Shown here piece by piece: positions 19,955-29,723 of a DNA stretch of 64,000 nucleotides. The position numbers were made by a program, and so were the translations under genes. A model generated the notes under the pieces. That model worked only from the letters and a program-made list of their open reading frames with translations. It searched no databases and was not told where the DNA came from. Position 1 is the stretch's first letter. The number at the start of each line of letters is the position of its first letter. Source of the stretch: Brucella cytisi (GTDB lineage Bacteria > Pseudomonadota > Alphaproteobacteria > Rhizobiales > Rhizobiaceae); contig JAAVLQ010000003.1 of the NCBI GenBank assembly GCA_012103075.1, positions 124,001-188,000 on the forward strand, read 5' to 3'.

Positions 19955-20299
19955 TCAACAGGAGCGTTTCGTTGAACGGATGGAATGCCGGAGCAGCGAG
20001 TTCGCTCCGGCCGTCAATACGAACTGGACGATATAGAGTGCGAAGACCAATCCAGCCCATCACTTGAATCCGTGCAGGCGCGGAATGGTAAGCACACCGG
20101 CGCATAAGACTATTATCGGCAAAGACAAGGCTCCTCCGATTGCCTTGTGTATCTGCCAATCCCATGCACCGATGAACAGCGCCGTTCCTGCACTCAGGAA
20201 CTGACTGACAATGCCCAACGGAAGCAGCCGCGCGGACAAGATAAACCAGAGTGGTCTCCCGAGGCGGAGGTCAGTCAACGTGTCATGCACCTTTGTCAT
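19955..20299 (-). pseudogene. Small membrane protein (DUF6220-like), internal stop
   Basis: It starts MTKVHDTLTDLRLGRPLWFI and has hydrophobic segments LLPLGIVSQFLSAGTALFIG, GGALSLPIIVLCAGVLTI and, after a TGA following HGFK, WAGLVFALYIVQFVLTAG. The stop interrupts what is clearly one protein; TGG would read through, so it is either a true nonsense mutation or a base error. The C-terminal end abuts the IS110 remnant. It lies 4 bp behind the oxidoreductase gene, suggesting one operon. Confidence 0.55.
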
Positions 20300-20302
20300 C
20301 GC

Positions 20303-20870
20303 TCATCCTCTCTTCGAACCAGAATTGGCGATCCAGTGGGTGAGGGCGTCAGCATAGTCTCCGCCCGCATTTTCTATCTCGTCGGAGGAAAGTTTGTCTG
20401 CACGGTATATGACGAACGGTTCCATCCAGATCAGTCTGCATCGATTTGCCGAGGCGCGCAGTGGCGTGAATATGTCCGTTATCGCGAACATGTTGGCTCC
20501 ACCGGGCCGGTATGCTTCGACCGTGTTGCCGGCAGTTGCCGCGATCATCAGCGGTGTACCCTCAAGGCGGCGCCCCCTCCGCCTCGTAAGCGATATAGAA
20601 CATGCGTGTGAGCACGGCATCCTGCCGGGCTTTCAGGAGAGGCGGCGTCGAGTACCACTGAACCGGGAACTGCAGGACGATCCGGTCGGCTTCGAGCAAG
20701 CGCACCGCCTCGCGTTCGCCATCACGATAAATATCCATCCCGTTGGGATATGCCTCCTGCATGTTGACCACCTCGACACCGGGCAGTGCTCCCGCCCTCC
20801 CGGCAAGTACGGCGTTTGCCCCGGACCGGCTGAGATCTGGATGGAAGAGAAGCACAAGGGTTTTGGTCAT
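20303..20870 (-). CDS. Flavodoxin-fold NAD(P)H:quinone oxidoreductase
   Basis: Begins MTKTLVLLFHPDLSRSGANA with the flavodoxin-like first strand; EADRIVLQFPVQWYSTPPLL is the MdaB/KefF-type FMN loop, and ATAGNTVEAYRPGGANMFAI follows a join near 20570. About 189 aa, the usual size. Such enzymes reduce quinones by two electrons with FMN. It is divergent from a LysR gene, a common arrangement in which the regulator controls the reductase, and is followed by the small membrane protein. Confidence 0.8.
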
Positions 20871-20959
20871 CATCAACTCCATTATTTCTGTTGGAGTGAC
20901 GATGCTGGAAGTCAGAAAATTATTCCAATCGATATAGAGTCTAACATATTATTCGTTGC

Positions 20960-21851
20960 ATGAATTTACGATCGATTGACCTGAACCTGCTCGTGATCCT
21001 CGATGCGCTGCTCGATGAGACCCATGTCGGTCGGGCTGCCAACCGGGTGGGCCTTTCGCAGCCCGCCGCTTCGGCGGCCTTGCAGCGATGCCGCCAATTG
21101 TTCGGGGATGAACTCCTCGAACGCGGACGCGGAACGATGCGGCGGACGGCCAGAGCCGAATCTCTTCGCGCTCCGCTCAAATCCCTGCTTTCAGGGATTG
21201 AGGAACTCGTCGATCCGCCGGAGATTCCATTGGCGAATATCCGGCAAAGCTTACGTCTATTAATGGCAGACTATCCCGCGCTCTTCGTGTTGCCGCCGCT
21301 TCAGCGCGCTTTGCAGTGTTCAGCACCCGGCATAGATCTGGTGATCCTGCCCCGGAACGGAGCAGACGCCGCACGGACTGCACTGATCGACGGCACGACT
21401 GACCTCGCCATTTCCGTCTTTCCGGGTGAAGATGACGACATCCATCGCGATACTCTGCTGAACGAGCACTACGTCGTTGCGCTTCGCGAGGGGCCATCCG
21501 GCGGCGGACGACTTCAATCTCGACCGATGGCTGGACTTTCCGCACATTCTCGTTTCAGGCAGGGGTGAAGGACGGAGCCCGCTGGACATGGAACTTGCCC
21601 GGTTCGGGCGATCACGACGCGTCGGCCCGGTGGTTCCATCATTTGGAATGGTTCCTGAACTGTTGCGCGGCTCTGACATGATTGCCATGCTGCCTTCGCG
21701 TATTGCCCTGCTGGCCGACGAACTCACCATATTGCCGACACCGATCACTGTGCCGGGTTTCGCTCTGCATCTTGCGTGGCACCGGCGGCGGGCAAGGGAT
21801 ACGGCATTACAGCACGTCGTTGATTTAGTGAAAAGACTGCTCTGCGATTAA
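20960..21851 (+). CDS. LysR-family transcriptional regulator
   Basis: The start MNLRSIDLNLLVILDALLDE has a NodD-like N-terminus, then the helix-turn-helix HVGRAANRVGLSQPAASAAL and the effector domain from about residue 90. One join near 21480-21500 connects VALREG to HPAADDFNLDRWLDFPHILV. About 297 aa. Divergent from the quinone oxidoreductase, so likely its regulator; the inducer is unknown. Confidence 0.85.
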
Positions 21852-22439
21852 GCTTCGCGATTTCAGCCTGAATTGGCCGCGACGAACGGTTTGGCCCCCT
21901 TGCGCGCGCAAAAAGCGCTGTCACCGAAATATCCTTCTCAACAAACGATAGCATTTGAGTTGAGAAGTTCATATCTAGTTCCGCAACAACGACCACCGGG
22001 CCATCTCCAGCATCGGATAAACAGCTGCCTTTTCCGCGCCCGGCGCATCTCAAATTGGTCCCGTGGCTGGCGTGTGCCGTCGCCATAGAGGCGCGGTAGC
22101 TTACACAGTTTCGAACCGGGATGCGTGGACCAGTGATCGACTGGCGCAGTCTAATCAGAATGCCTTTGTCAATTCCGGGTCTGTGGTATTGAGCGCACGC
22201 GTTGGCAGCAGGGGACGGAAGCTTTGCCGGCGATACCACTAGCACGGACGGCGCCCGCGGTAAGATGATCAGGCGCAGCGCTGGCACGTTGATGCTTGCA
22301 GGCAGTTCGAGCCTCGACCGGACGGTCGACGCAGGTGGCTCGGTTTCGACCGCCGCCCAAAGCGACTTCCGGCGCGAGGTCGAAAACCTGCTCTGGATGA
22401 CTTTTCCCGAGATTGAATACCCGATCCGATGCTCGATTT
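21852..22439. other. Intergenic stretch without recognisable genes
   Basis: Nearly 590 bp. Both strands have open frames, but none carries a recognisable motif. They may be degraded remnants. The right end leads into the promoter of the zinc operon. Confidence 0.4.
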
Positions 22440-22482
22440 GTTATACCGTTACATTTGGTATTGACGAACGTAATAACATTAC
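22440..22482. promoter_or_regulatory. Zur-like palindromes upstream of the zinc operon
   Basis: Two AT-rich imperfect palindromes lie 60-100 bp before aztA: GTTATACCGTTAC (22440-22452) and GTAATAACATTAC (22470-22482, GTAAT/ATTAC arms). They resemble alphaproteobacterial Zur boxes, which repress zinc uptake when zinc is plentiful. Assignment is by resemblance and position only. Confidence 0.5.
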
Positions 22483-22539
22483 ATATGCAATCGCTGTCAA
22501 ATCTGCGGCACACGACGGACGTCCATCGAAAGTAGGAAG

Positions 22540-23361
22540 ATGCTTGAAGCCTGCCTGACATTCAGCGACTTGACCCTCGGGTATAACCGCGATCCGGCCG
22601 TGCACCATCTGAACGGCGTCGTGCGCAAAGGCAGCCTTACCGCGGTCGTTGGTGGCAATGGATCAGGCAAGTCGACCCTCATGAAGGGCATCGCAGGACT
22701 ATTGCGGCCCATGGATGGTTCCTGCTCGGTGGCTGCGGGCAGTCGCCTTGCCTATCTGCCGCAGCAGTCTGAACTGGACCGTTCCTTTCCCGCCCGCGTC
22801 ATTGACCTCGTGTCGCTGGGCCTCTGGCCGCGCCGCGGGCTTCGGCCGTCATCGGCCGGAAGACCGGCAGGCCGTTGCCAATGCGCTGAAGGGCGTCGGA
22901 CTGGAAGGTTTCGAAAAGCGCTCGATCGACACACTCTCCGGGGACAGATGCAGCGTGCGCTGTTCGCACGCGTGATGGTTCAGGATGCCAATCTGATCCT
23001 TCTCGACGAGCCATTCAACGCCGTCGATGCGCGTACGATCACCGATCTCCCGGCGCTGATAAAAAGCTGGCATGGCGAGAGCCGCACGGTTATGGTCGTT
23101 GTTCACGACCTTGATCTGGTGCGCGAGCATTTTCCCGAGGCCTTACTGCTTGCGGGCAGGTCAGTCGCACGGGGCGATGTGCACCAGACCCTGTCTGCCG
23201 AGAATCTTCTGCGAGCACGGCACTATCACGAAGCCCGGAACGAGAATTCACCCGGGTTTGAGCCAGCGGGGCATATCCACGATCATCATCACCACGGACA
23301 CGAACATGCCGCGATGTCGTCAATTGCCGACCGGCGTATAGCCGGCGGGGTACAATCATGA
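22540..23361 (+). CDS. aztA: Zinc ABC transporter ATPase AztA
   Basis: An ATPase of the ZnuC/AztA type. It has Walker A (VVGGNGSGKSTLMKGIAGLL), AYLPQQSELDRSFPARVIDL, a signature LSGGQMQRALFARVM after joins near 22845 and 22940 (a G is missing in TCCGGGGAC), Walker B ILLDEPFNAVD and VVHDLDLV. The C-terminal tail is His-rich (HIHDHHHHGHEH), which may bind zinc in the cytoplasm. The next gene overlaps by 4 bp. Confidence 0.88.
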   Translation: MLEACLTFSDLTLGYNRDPAVHHLNGVVRKGSLTAVVGGNGSGKSTLMKGIAGLLRPMDGSCSVAAGSRLAYLPQQSELDRSFPARVIDLVSLGLWPRRGLRPSSAGRPAGRCQCAEGRRTGRFRKALDRHTLRGQMQRALFARVMVQDANLILLDEPFNAVDARTITDLPALIKSWHGESRTVMVVVHDLDLVREHFPEALLLAGRSVARGDVHQTLSAENLLRARHYHEARNENSPGFEPAGHIHDHHHHGHEHAAMSSIADRRIAGGVQS

Positions 23362-24233
23362 CCCTGCTCTATGACGCCCCGGTTCTCCCCTTCACCGAAT
23401 TCGTCTTCATGCAGCGGGCGCTAGGCGGCGCACTGATGCTGTCGCTCAGTGCCTGCCCGGTCGGCGCGTTCCTTATGCTCAGGCGAATGAGCCTGACCGG
23501 CGATGCAATGGCGCATGCCATCCTGCCGGGGGCTGCCGCCGGCTTCCTCATATATGGCCTGCAGATAGTGCCGATGACGATCGGTGGTCTGATCGCCGGG
23601 ATTTTTGTGGCGCTAGGCGCAGGGGCGGTCGCGCGTCTCACCGTTCAGAAGGAGGATGCCTCGATGGCCGCGTTCTATCTGATCTCGCTATCACTTGGTG
23701 TACTGATGGTCTCCCTGCGCGGGTCGAGCGTCGATCTGATGCATGTCCTGTTCGGGACTGTGCTGGCTTTGAACAATGATGCGCTGACTTTGATCGCGCT
23801 TGTGTCCGCAATCACTCTGCTCCTGCTGGGGCTGTTCTGGCGCGCACTGGTGGCCGAATGCATGGACCCGTTGTTTCTGCGCTCCGTCTCCCGCCTTGGC
23901 TCACCGGTGCACTTCATCTTTCTCGGCCTCGTTGTCATCAATCTGGTGGCTGGCTTCCGGGCGCTCGGAACCCTGCTGTCTGTTGGTCTGATGGTTCTGC
24001 CGGCGGCCTCCGCCCGGTTCTGGTCGCAGCGTGTTTTAACGATGTGCCTGCTGGCGATCGTCATCGGTTTGGTCTCGTCAGTTTCGGGCCTGCTGCTGTC
24101 CTATCACGCATCACTGCCTTCAGGGCCGGCCATCATCCTGTCTGCCGGTGCCATTTATTTCATTTCAGTTGTCGTAAGCCCGCGTGGCCTCATTCTTTCG
24201 CGCCTGCCGCGATCCGTTCATCGGGTCGGCTGA
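23358..24233 (+). CDS. aztB: Zinc ABC transporter permease AztB
   Basis: An uninterrupted ABC-3 family permease of 291 aa with about eight membrane segments. Conserved stretches include FMQRALGGALMLSLSACPVG, SLTGDAMAHAILPGAAAGFL (the metal-permease SLxGDAxSH-like box) and FRALGTLLSVGLMVLPAASA. It starts within the end of aztA and lies 24 bp before aztC. Confidence 0.92.
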   Translation: MTLLYDAPVLPFTEFVFMQRALGGALMLSLSACPVGAFLMLRRMSLTGDAMAHAILPGAAAGFLIYGLQIVPMTIGGLIAGIFVALGAGAVARLTVQKEDASMAAFYLISLSLGVLMVSLRGSSVDLMHVLFGTVLALNNDALTLIALVSAITLLLLGLFWRALVAECMDPLFLRSVSRLGSPVHFIFLGLVVINLVAGFRALGTLLSVGLMVLPAASARFWSQRVLTMCLLAIVIGLVSSVSGLLLSYHASLPSGPAIILSAGAIYFISVVVSPRGLILSRLPRSVHRVG

Positions 24234-24257
24234 TCTCAAACTGTTTTTGAAAGATAC

Positions 24258-25276
24258 ATGAAGAAACGGACGCTCCTTCTCACCGGTCTCACCGGTTTCA
24301 TCGCCGCCTCGCTCAGCACAGTGGATGCACCTGCCTATGCGCAGGAGAAAAAGTTGTTTGTTGTGGCGAGCTTCTCCATCATTGGAGATCTGGCAAAGCA
24401 GGTCGGCGGTAATCACATCGAACTCAGAACCCTTGTCGGTCCGGATGGTGACGCACATGTCTATGAACCGCGCCCCGCCGACGCCATGGCTTTGACCCGC
24501 GCTAACGTCATACTCGTCAACGGCCTGCTGCTCGAGGGTTTCATGGAGCGTTTGATCGAGGCAAGTCAGGCTGAGGCGCCGATCACCACAGTCACCGACG
24601 GCGGCGCAATCCTCAATGATCCGACCGGTGGCCATTATCACTTCGTTGACGGCAAGGCGATCTTTCATGCCACACCGAACGATCCGCATGCATGGCAATC
24701 GGTTGGTAATGTCAAAACCTACGTCCAGAATATCGAGAAAGCATTTTGTTCAGCTGACGCCGGTGGATGCGAAGCTTACAAGATAAACGCCACAGCCTAT
24801 ATCGAGAAGCTGACAGCGCTCGATGCCGACATCAAGGCGCAAATCGATGCGATTCCGCAGGATCGTCGCGTGGTGGTCGTTGCGCACAACGCCTTCCGTT
24901 ATTTCGAACGGGATTACGGCATTTCCTTCCTGTCGCCGCAGGAGTTTCGACCGAATCGGAGGCTTCTGCCGCAGACGTCGCCTCCCTTATCCGTGAGATC
25001 CGCGAAAAGCGCGCCGCCGCCGTTTTTGCCGAGAATATCTCTGATAGCCGCCCGGTCGAGCAGATCGCTTCTGAGGCCGGACTGACCATTGGGGGCACGC
25101 TCTACTCGGACGCGCTGTCGCCCGCCGACGGTCCCGCACCGAGCTATATCGATATGATGCGTTACAACGTCAAAACCCTCGTCTCAGCCATCAGCAAGAA
25201 CGGAGTTCCCAAATCGGGCGACCGAAATGTCGCCTGCCAATGTAATGTAATATCATTAAAGGAGAGATGGATATGA
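24258..25276 (+). CDS. aztC: Zinc-binding periplasmic protein AztC
   Basis: A cluster A-I metal-binding protein with signal peptide MKKRTLLLTGLTGFIAASLS, cleaved near AYAQ. Metal ligands are visible: GDAHVYEPRPADA, the His loop TGGHYHFVDGK, ATPNDPHAWQSV and VVVVAHNAFRYFERDYGI. One join is needed near 24940 (a CAGG run) to SEASAADVASLIREIREKRA. The last ~25 codons after VSAISKN look non-conserved, so the true end may be earlier than 25276; a GGCGAC/GTCGCC hairpin (25217-25234) lies there. AztC passes zinc to AztB and receives it from AztD. Confidence 0.88.
25217..25258. promoter_or_regulatory. Hairpin and Zur-like palindrome before aztD
   Basis: GGCGAC CGAAAT GTCGCC is a perfect 6-bp stem. 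Directly after it comes TAATGTAATATCATTA (25243-25258, TAATG/CATTA arms), close to the site before aztA. They could terminate/attenuate the upstream transcript and give aztD its own zinc-controlled promoter. Confidence 0.4.
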
Positions 25277-27089
25277 AGCACTGGATCCCGGGCGTGTCCG
25301 CCCCGGCAATCGGGGTCAGCTTTGGCTGGCCCGGTTGCTTTCGCTGAGGATGGCGAGGAAGATATTACGCTTTACCGCGTTTTCGTCGGCGATCATGTCG
25401 ATGCGGGGTCACGGCGTTCGATCTCGACAAGCCGGGAAATCGTTGGGACTTCAAGACCACGGGTCAGAACAAGCTCTATAGCGTAAACGAGGGTTCTGCG
25501 ATCGTCGCCGTCGAGTCCGACAATGACGCGGTTCACTTCATCAACAGCGGCATCTCGTTGCATTCGCACGGCGATCATTCGGATATCGAGATCAAAACCC
25601 GTCGGCGATTGACAAAGCGTTGACCGGGCCGCGTCCTTTCCACGTCATTGATCATGACGGCAAGATCGTCATCAACTTCGACAAGGGAGGGTATGCCGAG
25701 ATCATCGAGGCGCATGAGCTTTCTCATAATGAGATCGAGTCAAAGCAACTGAAGCAGGCCCGTGCTCACCACGGCTTTGTGGCTCCGGTCGGCAATGGTT
25801 GGGTCACAACCGTGGCGTCTGATGCGCCCGTTGAGGGCGATACAGCACCGACACGCATCGGTTTGCGCCCTGTCAGGGAAGATGGGACGCCGATCGGTGA
25901 TGTCGCTATCTGCACCGGCATCCATGGTGAGGCTTTCTCTGGCGCATACGGCGACAGGCTGCAAGGAAGGCATCCTGACGGTGACGGCGAGCAAGGATGG
26001 ACCGGTCACGAAGATGCTCACCTATCCTGCCGATCTACCGGCTGGCCAAACCACTGGCACGTTGCTTGGCGCCGGGGAGCATGCAGGTCTTTCTCGGCAA
26101 CTATGGCTCCGGGGGCCCGGTTGTCGTTGATCCCGTGGATGAGCCCAATTTCCGGTATATCGAGCTTCCGTTCCGTCGCGTTGATTTCGTTCTGGATCCG
26201 GCCAATGCCCGCTTCGGCTATGTCCTCACCGAAGACGGAACACTGCACCAGATCGACGTGCTTGAGGGGAAGCTCACCAAAAGCTCAAAAGTCACGGAGC
26301 CCTATTCCATGGACGGTCACTGGAACGACCCGCGTCCGCGCATTGCTATGGCAGGTAACGAAGTTGTCATGAGCGATCCGAACGCAGGCGTTGTCCGCCG
26401 CATCTCCAAGGACGAACTGAAGGAAGTCGGCAAGATCGAAGTCGGTGGCAAGCCCTACAATATTGCGGTTGCCGGTGGCAGCGGCAAGGTTCACGAAGGC
26501 GAGGGGGCACGACCACGATCATGCTGGCCACAATCACGCTCACAGCCATGGCGATCCAAAAATCTATGCCGGCTATTTCGAAGACAGTCAGGTCAAGGAT
26601 CGCCCGCTCTCGGACTATGCAGGGGACTGGCAGTCCGTCTACCCTTATCTCAAGGATGGCACGCTGGAGCCGGTCTGGGAGCACAAGGCCGAAAAGGGCA
26701 CCGCAAAAGTCGAGGACATTCGCGCCGAATACGAAGTCGGTTACAAGACCGATGTTGACCGCATCACCATCGAAGGCGACGTGGTGACCTTCTACGAAAA
26801 GGGTAAGCCGCTGGCCGGTCACTATGCCTATGACGGAAAGGAAATCCTGACCTACAAGAAGGGCAATCGCGGCGTCCGCTTTATCTTCAAGAAGACCAAA
26901 GGTGATGCGACAGCTCCACGATTCATTCAGTTCAGCGACCATGGCATCGCCCCGAACAAGGCCGACCACTATCATCTCTATTGGGGCAATGACCGCGCCG
27001 CCCTTCTGAACGAAGTGACCAACTGGCCGACCTACTATCCGTCTTCCATGGACGCGAAAGAGATCGTCAGCGAGATGAAAGCGCACTAA
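25273..27089 (+). CDS. aztD: AztD zinc chaperone fused to a ZinT-type zinc-binding domain
   Basis: About 605 aa if joined. Residues ~1-405 are AztD, the periplasmic zinc chaperone: DGEEDITLYRVFVGDH, GISLHSHGDHSDIEI, HIIEAHELSHNE-like EIIEAHELSHNEI, CTGIHGEAFSGAY and a propeller-like series ending VGGKPYNIAVAGGSGKVHEG. A linker HDHDHAGHNHAHSHGD follows at 26505-26555, then a ZinT/YodA domain: YFEDSQVKDRPLSDYAGDWQ, SVYPYLKDGTLEPVWEHKA and the metal ligands in HYHLYWGND. Joins are needed near 25330, 25405, 25605, 25965, 26075 and in a G-run at 26500. No stop, ribosome site or signal peptide separates the two domains. Start is ATG 25273 (or 25267) behind GGAGAG. Confidence 0.75.
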
Positions 27090-27105
27090 AACGATGATTG
27101 AAAAA

Positions 27106-27129
27106 CGCGCCCGGCTCTTTGGCCGGGCG
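27106..27129 (+). terminator. Terminator of the zinc operon
   Basis: CGCCCGGC, loop TCTTTG, GCCGGGCG is a perfect 8-bp GC-rich stem 20 bp after the aztD-zinT stop, preceded by AAAAA. No strong T-run follows on the plus strand. Confidence 0.6.
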
Positions 27130-27182
27130 ATATCTCAATAGGGTTTGCTCGAAACCGGGGCGAATTCCGTTGTCAGAGGTTA

Positions 27183-27856
27183 ATGATGAGAGCAGCACCC
27201 AACACAGCCAGAGCCATGTCCGAACATTGGAATAAGCGGGCACATCGCTTCAACGGTGCAGCGTCGCACAAGCGTAACCATGACGATTGGAAGAGAGTGT
27301 TTTCAGCGACGCTCGGTGAGGATGCCCGGACCGCTGTCGATCTTGGCTGCGGCACGGGTGCCTGTGCGTTAGTGCTTGCCGAGCTCGGCCACCGGGTCAC
27401 CGCAGTGGATGGTTCCGAAGGCATGCTGTCCTATGCGCGCCGGGATGCACAGGTCCGCGGGCTCACCGTGGATTTCGTGCATTCCTCGATGGACGATGCC
27501 GGGCTTTCTGACGAAAGCGCGGATATTGTTACCCTCCGAAATGTTCTCTGGACATTGGAGAGCCCGACAGATGCATTGGCTCTGGCCAAACGTATTCTTC
27601 GTCCGGGCGGACAGGTGTTCGTCTCGGATGGTTTGTGGTTTCTGCATCGGGAGAACGACAGTGCTGTGGAGTTCGGTCGGCCTCTCCCGTTCTTCAACGG
27701 CCTGACGGAAAGCGATGCGGTCTATGCTCAACGAGGTTGGGCTCCGGGATGTCCAGTCCGGGGGCACCTTTTCAGAACCATCCATATGGTGCTGTATATG
27801 ATGATAGCACACGACAAATCGAATATTTCGTGCTGACAGCGACAAAGCCGTGCTGA
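27183..27856 (+). CDS. Class I SAM-dependent methyltransferase
   Basis: Starts MMRAAPNTARAMSEHWNKRA behind GAGGTTA. Motif I is TAVDLGCGTGACALVLAELG with the acidic residue in VTAVDGSEG; motif post-I and II are FVHSSMDDAGLSDESADIV and LRNVLWTLESP, then RILRPGGQVFVSDGLWFL. One join near 27720-27770 gives LNEVGLRDVQSGGHLFRTIH and ends FVLTATKPC. Small-molecule methyltransferase fold; the substrate is not evident. It lies behind the zinc operon terminator and may be independent of it. Confidence 0.8.
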
Positions 27857-27989
27857 CACGGATCCAAAGCTTGTGTGGTAATCCCACGCCTGTATAGCTC
27901 AACAGTCGGTTCCCGTCAGGGACAAACAGGGAATTTGGGACCGAGCGATCCGTCAAACGAAACTGCCCCCAACTGTAAGCGGCGAGTAT

Positions 27990-28176
27990 TCTCTCATCGG
28001 CCACTGGCAATCCTCCCGCAATGGCAGATAAAGCGGAACCGGAATGCGTTCTCGCATGCGAACCATTCGCGCGTAGATTGAAAGTTGGTCGCGCCGGTGG
28101 GTTTGCGACGCAAGGCTCCGGGGAGGCGACCGTTCAGGAAGACATTGAAGGGCAATTGCGTCCGACGGCGAGCCAT
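27990..28176 (-). pseudogene. HipA N-terminal fragment
   Basis: MARRRTQLPFNVFLNGRLPG, ALRRKPTGATNFQSTREW and, after a join, PVPLYLPLREDCQW match the first ~60 residues of HipA kinases (VFLNGxxVGxLxR ... PVSLSLPLRE). Nothing recognisable as HipA follows, and no hipB is upstream. It is a remnant left at the border of the conjugation region. Confidence 0.6.
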
Positions 28177-28240
28177 CAGAACAGGTCCTCTATGTGGGAA
28201 GATCGGGCCACCATCGATGCGTTTCAACGAACCCTGTCAC

Positions 28241-28258
28241 AGGTGCAAATTTGCACAT
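28241..28258 (+). promoter_or_regulatory. tra box upstream of trbB (TraR-AHL operator)
   Basis: AGGTGCAAATTTGCACAT. It contains the perfect 14-bp palindrome GTGCAAATTTGCAC and matches the 18-bp tra box of Ti-type systems (ATGTGCAGATCTGCACAT) at most positions. It lies about 110 bp before trbB, so TraR bound to acyl-homoserine lactone should activate the trb operon from here. Confidence 0.8.
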
Positions 28259-28278
28259 AGCCATCACCGTATGAATTG

Positions 28279-28316
28279 ATTTTGATGTCCGCAAGATTGT
28301 TCGCGGAGATCAAAAT
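28279..28316. repeat. Inverted repeat between the tra box and trbB
   Basis: ATTTTGATGTCCGC, 10-base loop AAGATTGTTC, GCGGAGATCAAAAT: 14-bp arms with one mismatch. It sits in the likely 5' leader of the trb operon, so attenuation, an operator or a terminator for upstream transcription are all possible. Confidence 0.5.
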
Positions 28317-28370
28317 TAAGGAGCGGTTCGATGTGCATTCTGGTTTATTCTATAACGATGGATCGCTGAG

Positions 28371-29340
28371 ATGATCCATCCATCCTCGCAGTCCCGTCTC
28401 GTTCGAAAACTGGAAGAGGCGCTCGGTAAAGAGCTCTGTCTCGCGCTTGTCGACCCGACAGTCGTGGAGCTCATGGTCAATCCCGACGGACGGGTTTTAT
28501 CGAGCACCTTCGTGATGGAATCGTACCTTTCGGCGAGATGTCAGCGACCGCCACTGAAACCATTATCGGAAGCGTTGCGCACGCTTTAAACTCCGAAATC
28601 GATGCTGACAATCCAATAATATCCGGAGAATTGCCGATCGGCGGGCATCGTTTCGAAGGATTGCTGCCCCCTGTCGTTTTGCGCCAGCGTTCACCATTCG
28701 TCGACGCGCTTCACGTCTGATCTCGCTGGATGAGTATGTGCAGAGCCAGATCATGACCTCAGCACAGCTTTCCATCATCCGCAAGGCGATCGCAACAAGA
28801 CTTAATGTCGTCATATCAGGCGGAACCGGTTCGGGGAAGACAACCCTTGCCAATGCAATTCTGGCTGAAATTGTTTCGGATTTTCCAGACGAACGCCTGA
28901 TAATCCTCGAAGACACCGCGGAAATCCAATGTTCCTGCGAAAACGCTATCTCGTTGCATACCAGCGACACTGTCGATATGGCGCGCTTGCTCAAAAGCAC
29001 GATGCGACTGCGTCCTGATCGTATCATTGTTGGAGAAGTTCGTGACGGTGCAGCACTTACGCTCCTGAAAAGCTGGAACACCGGTCATCCGGGCGGCGTG
29101 ACAACTATTCATTCCAATACGGCAATGTCCGCGCTTCGCCGCCTTGAACAACTGACAGCAGAAACAAGCCAGCGGCCTATGTGTGCGGTTATTGGTGAAG
29201 CCGTCGATCTCGTTATCTCGATAGAACGCACAAAGACTGGCCGCCGGGTCCGTGACGTCATCTCCGTCGATGGCCACGATGGGACTTCCTATCGAACGCA
29301 GCATTTTCCCCGGATAGAAGAGGATCGTCATGCAGCATAA
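28371..29340 (+). CDS. trbB: TrbB conjugative-transfer secretion ATPase
   Basis: A VirB11-like hexameric ATPase for mating-pair formation, about 323 aa. It starts MIHPSSQSRLVRKLEEALGK and contains VDPTVVELMVNPDG, Walker A VVISGGTGSGKTTLANAIL, the Asp box LIILEDTAEIQCS, Walker B LRPDRIIVGEVRDGAAL and the His box HPGGVTTIHSNTA. Joins are needed near 28530, 28590 and 28690. First gene of the trb operon; its end overlaps trbC by 11 bp. Confidence 0.9.
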
Positions 29341-29712
29341 GAAAATTTTTCGGCGGACTGTAACGGTTTTCTGTTTTCTGCTGATGTCCGGTTCTTCCGT
29401 AGCGCTGGCTTCGTCCGGTGGAGGAGGCTTGCCCCGGGAATCCCCTCTGCAAACCATCCAGCAGTCAATCACCGGACCGACAATGGGGTTCGTGGCCCCG
29501 CAGCCGTTGCCGTCGCCGGTGCCATGCTGATTTTGGCGGAGAACTGAACGATTTCGGACGCCGGGTCATCTACATAATCCTCGTCCTCGGTCTCATGCTC
29601 GGTTCCGCACAAATTGTTGCCCTGTTCGGTGCCACAGGTGCGTCCATTGCCGATAGTCAGAGCATTCTGTCCGAAATGACGGTTTCGAGTTATCTGCCCG
29701 GTCACAAGGTGA
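29330..29712 (+). CDS. trbC: TrbC pilin precursor
   Basis: The start MQHKKIFRRTVTVFCFLLMS leads into a signal peptide and a glycine-rich region, then, after a join near 29505, MLIFGGELNDFGRRVIYIIL and VLGLMLGSAQIVALFGATGA. Two hydrophobic segments fit the small, cyclised conjugative pilins. A frame change near the 3' end means the stop (placed at 29712) is approximate. Confidence 0.8.
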
Positions 29713-29723
29713 GGGAGGGGCTG

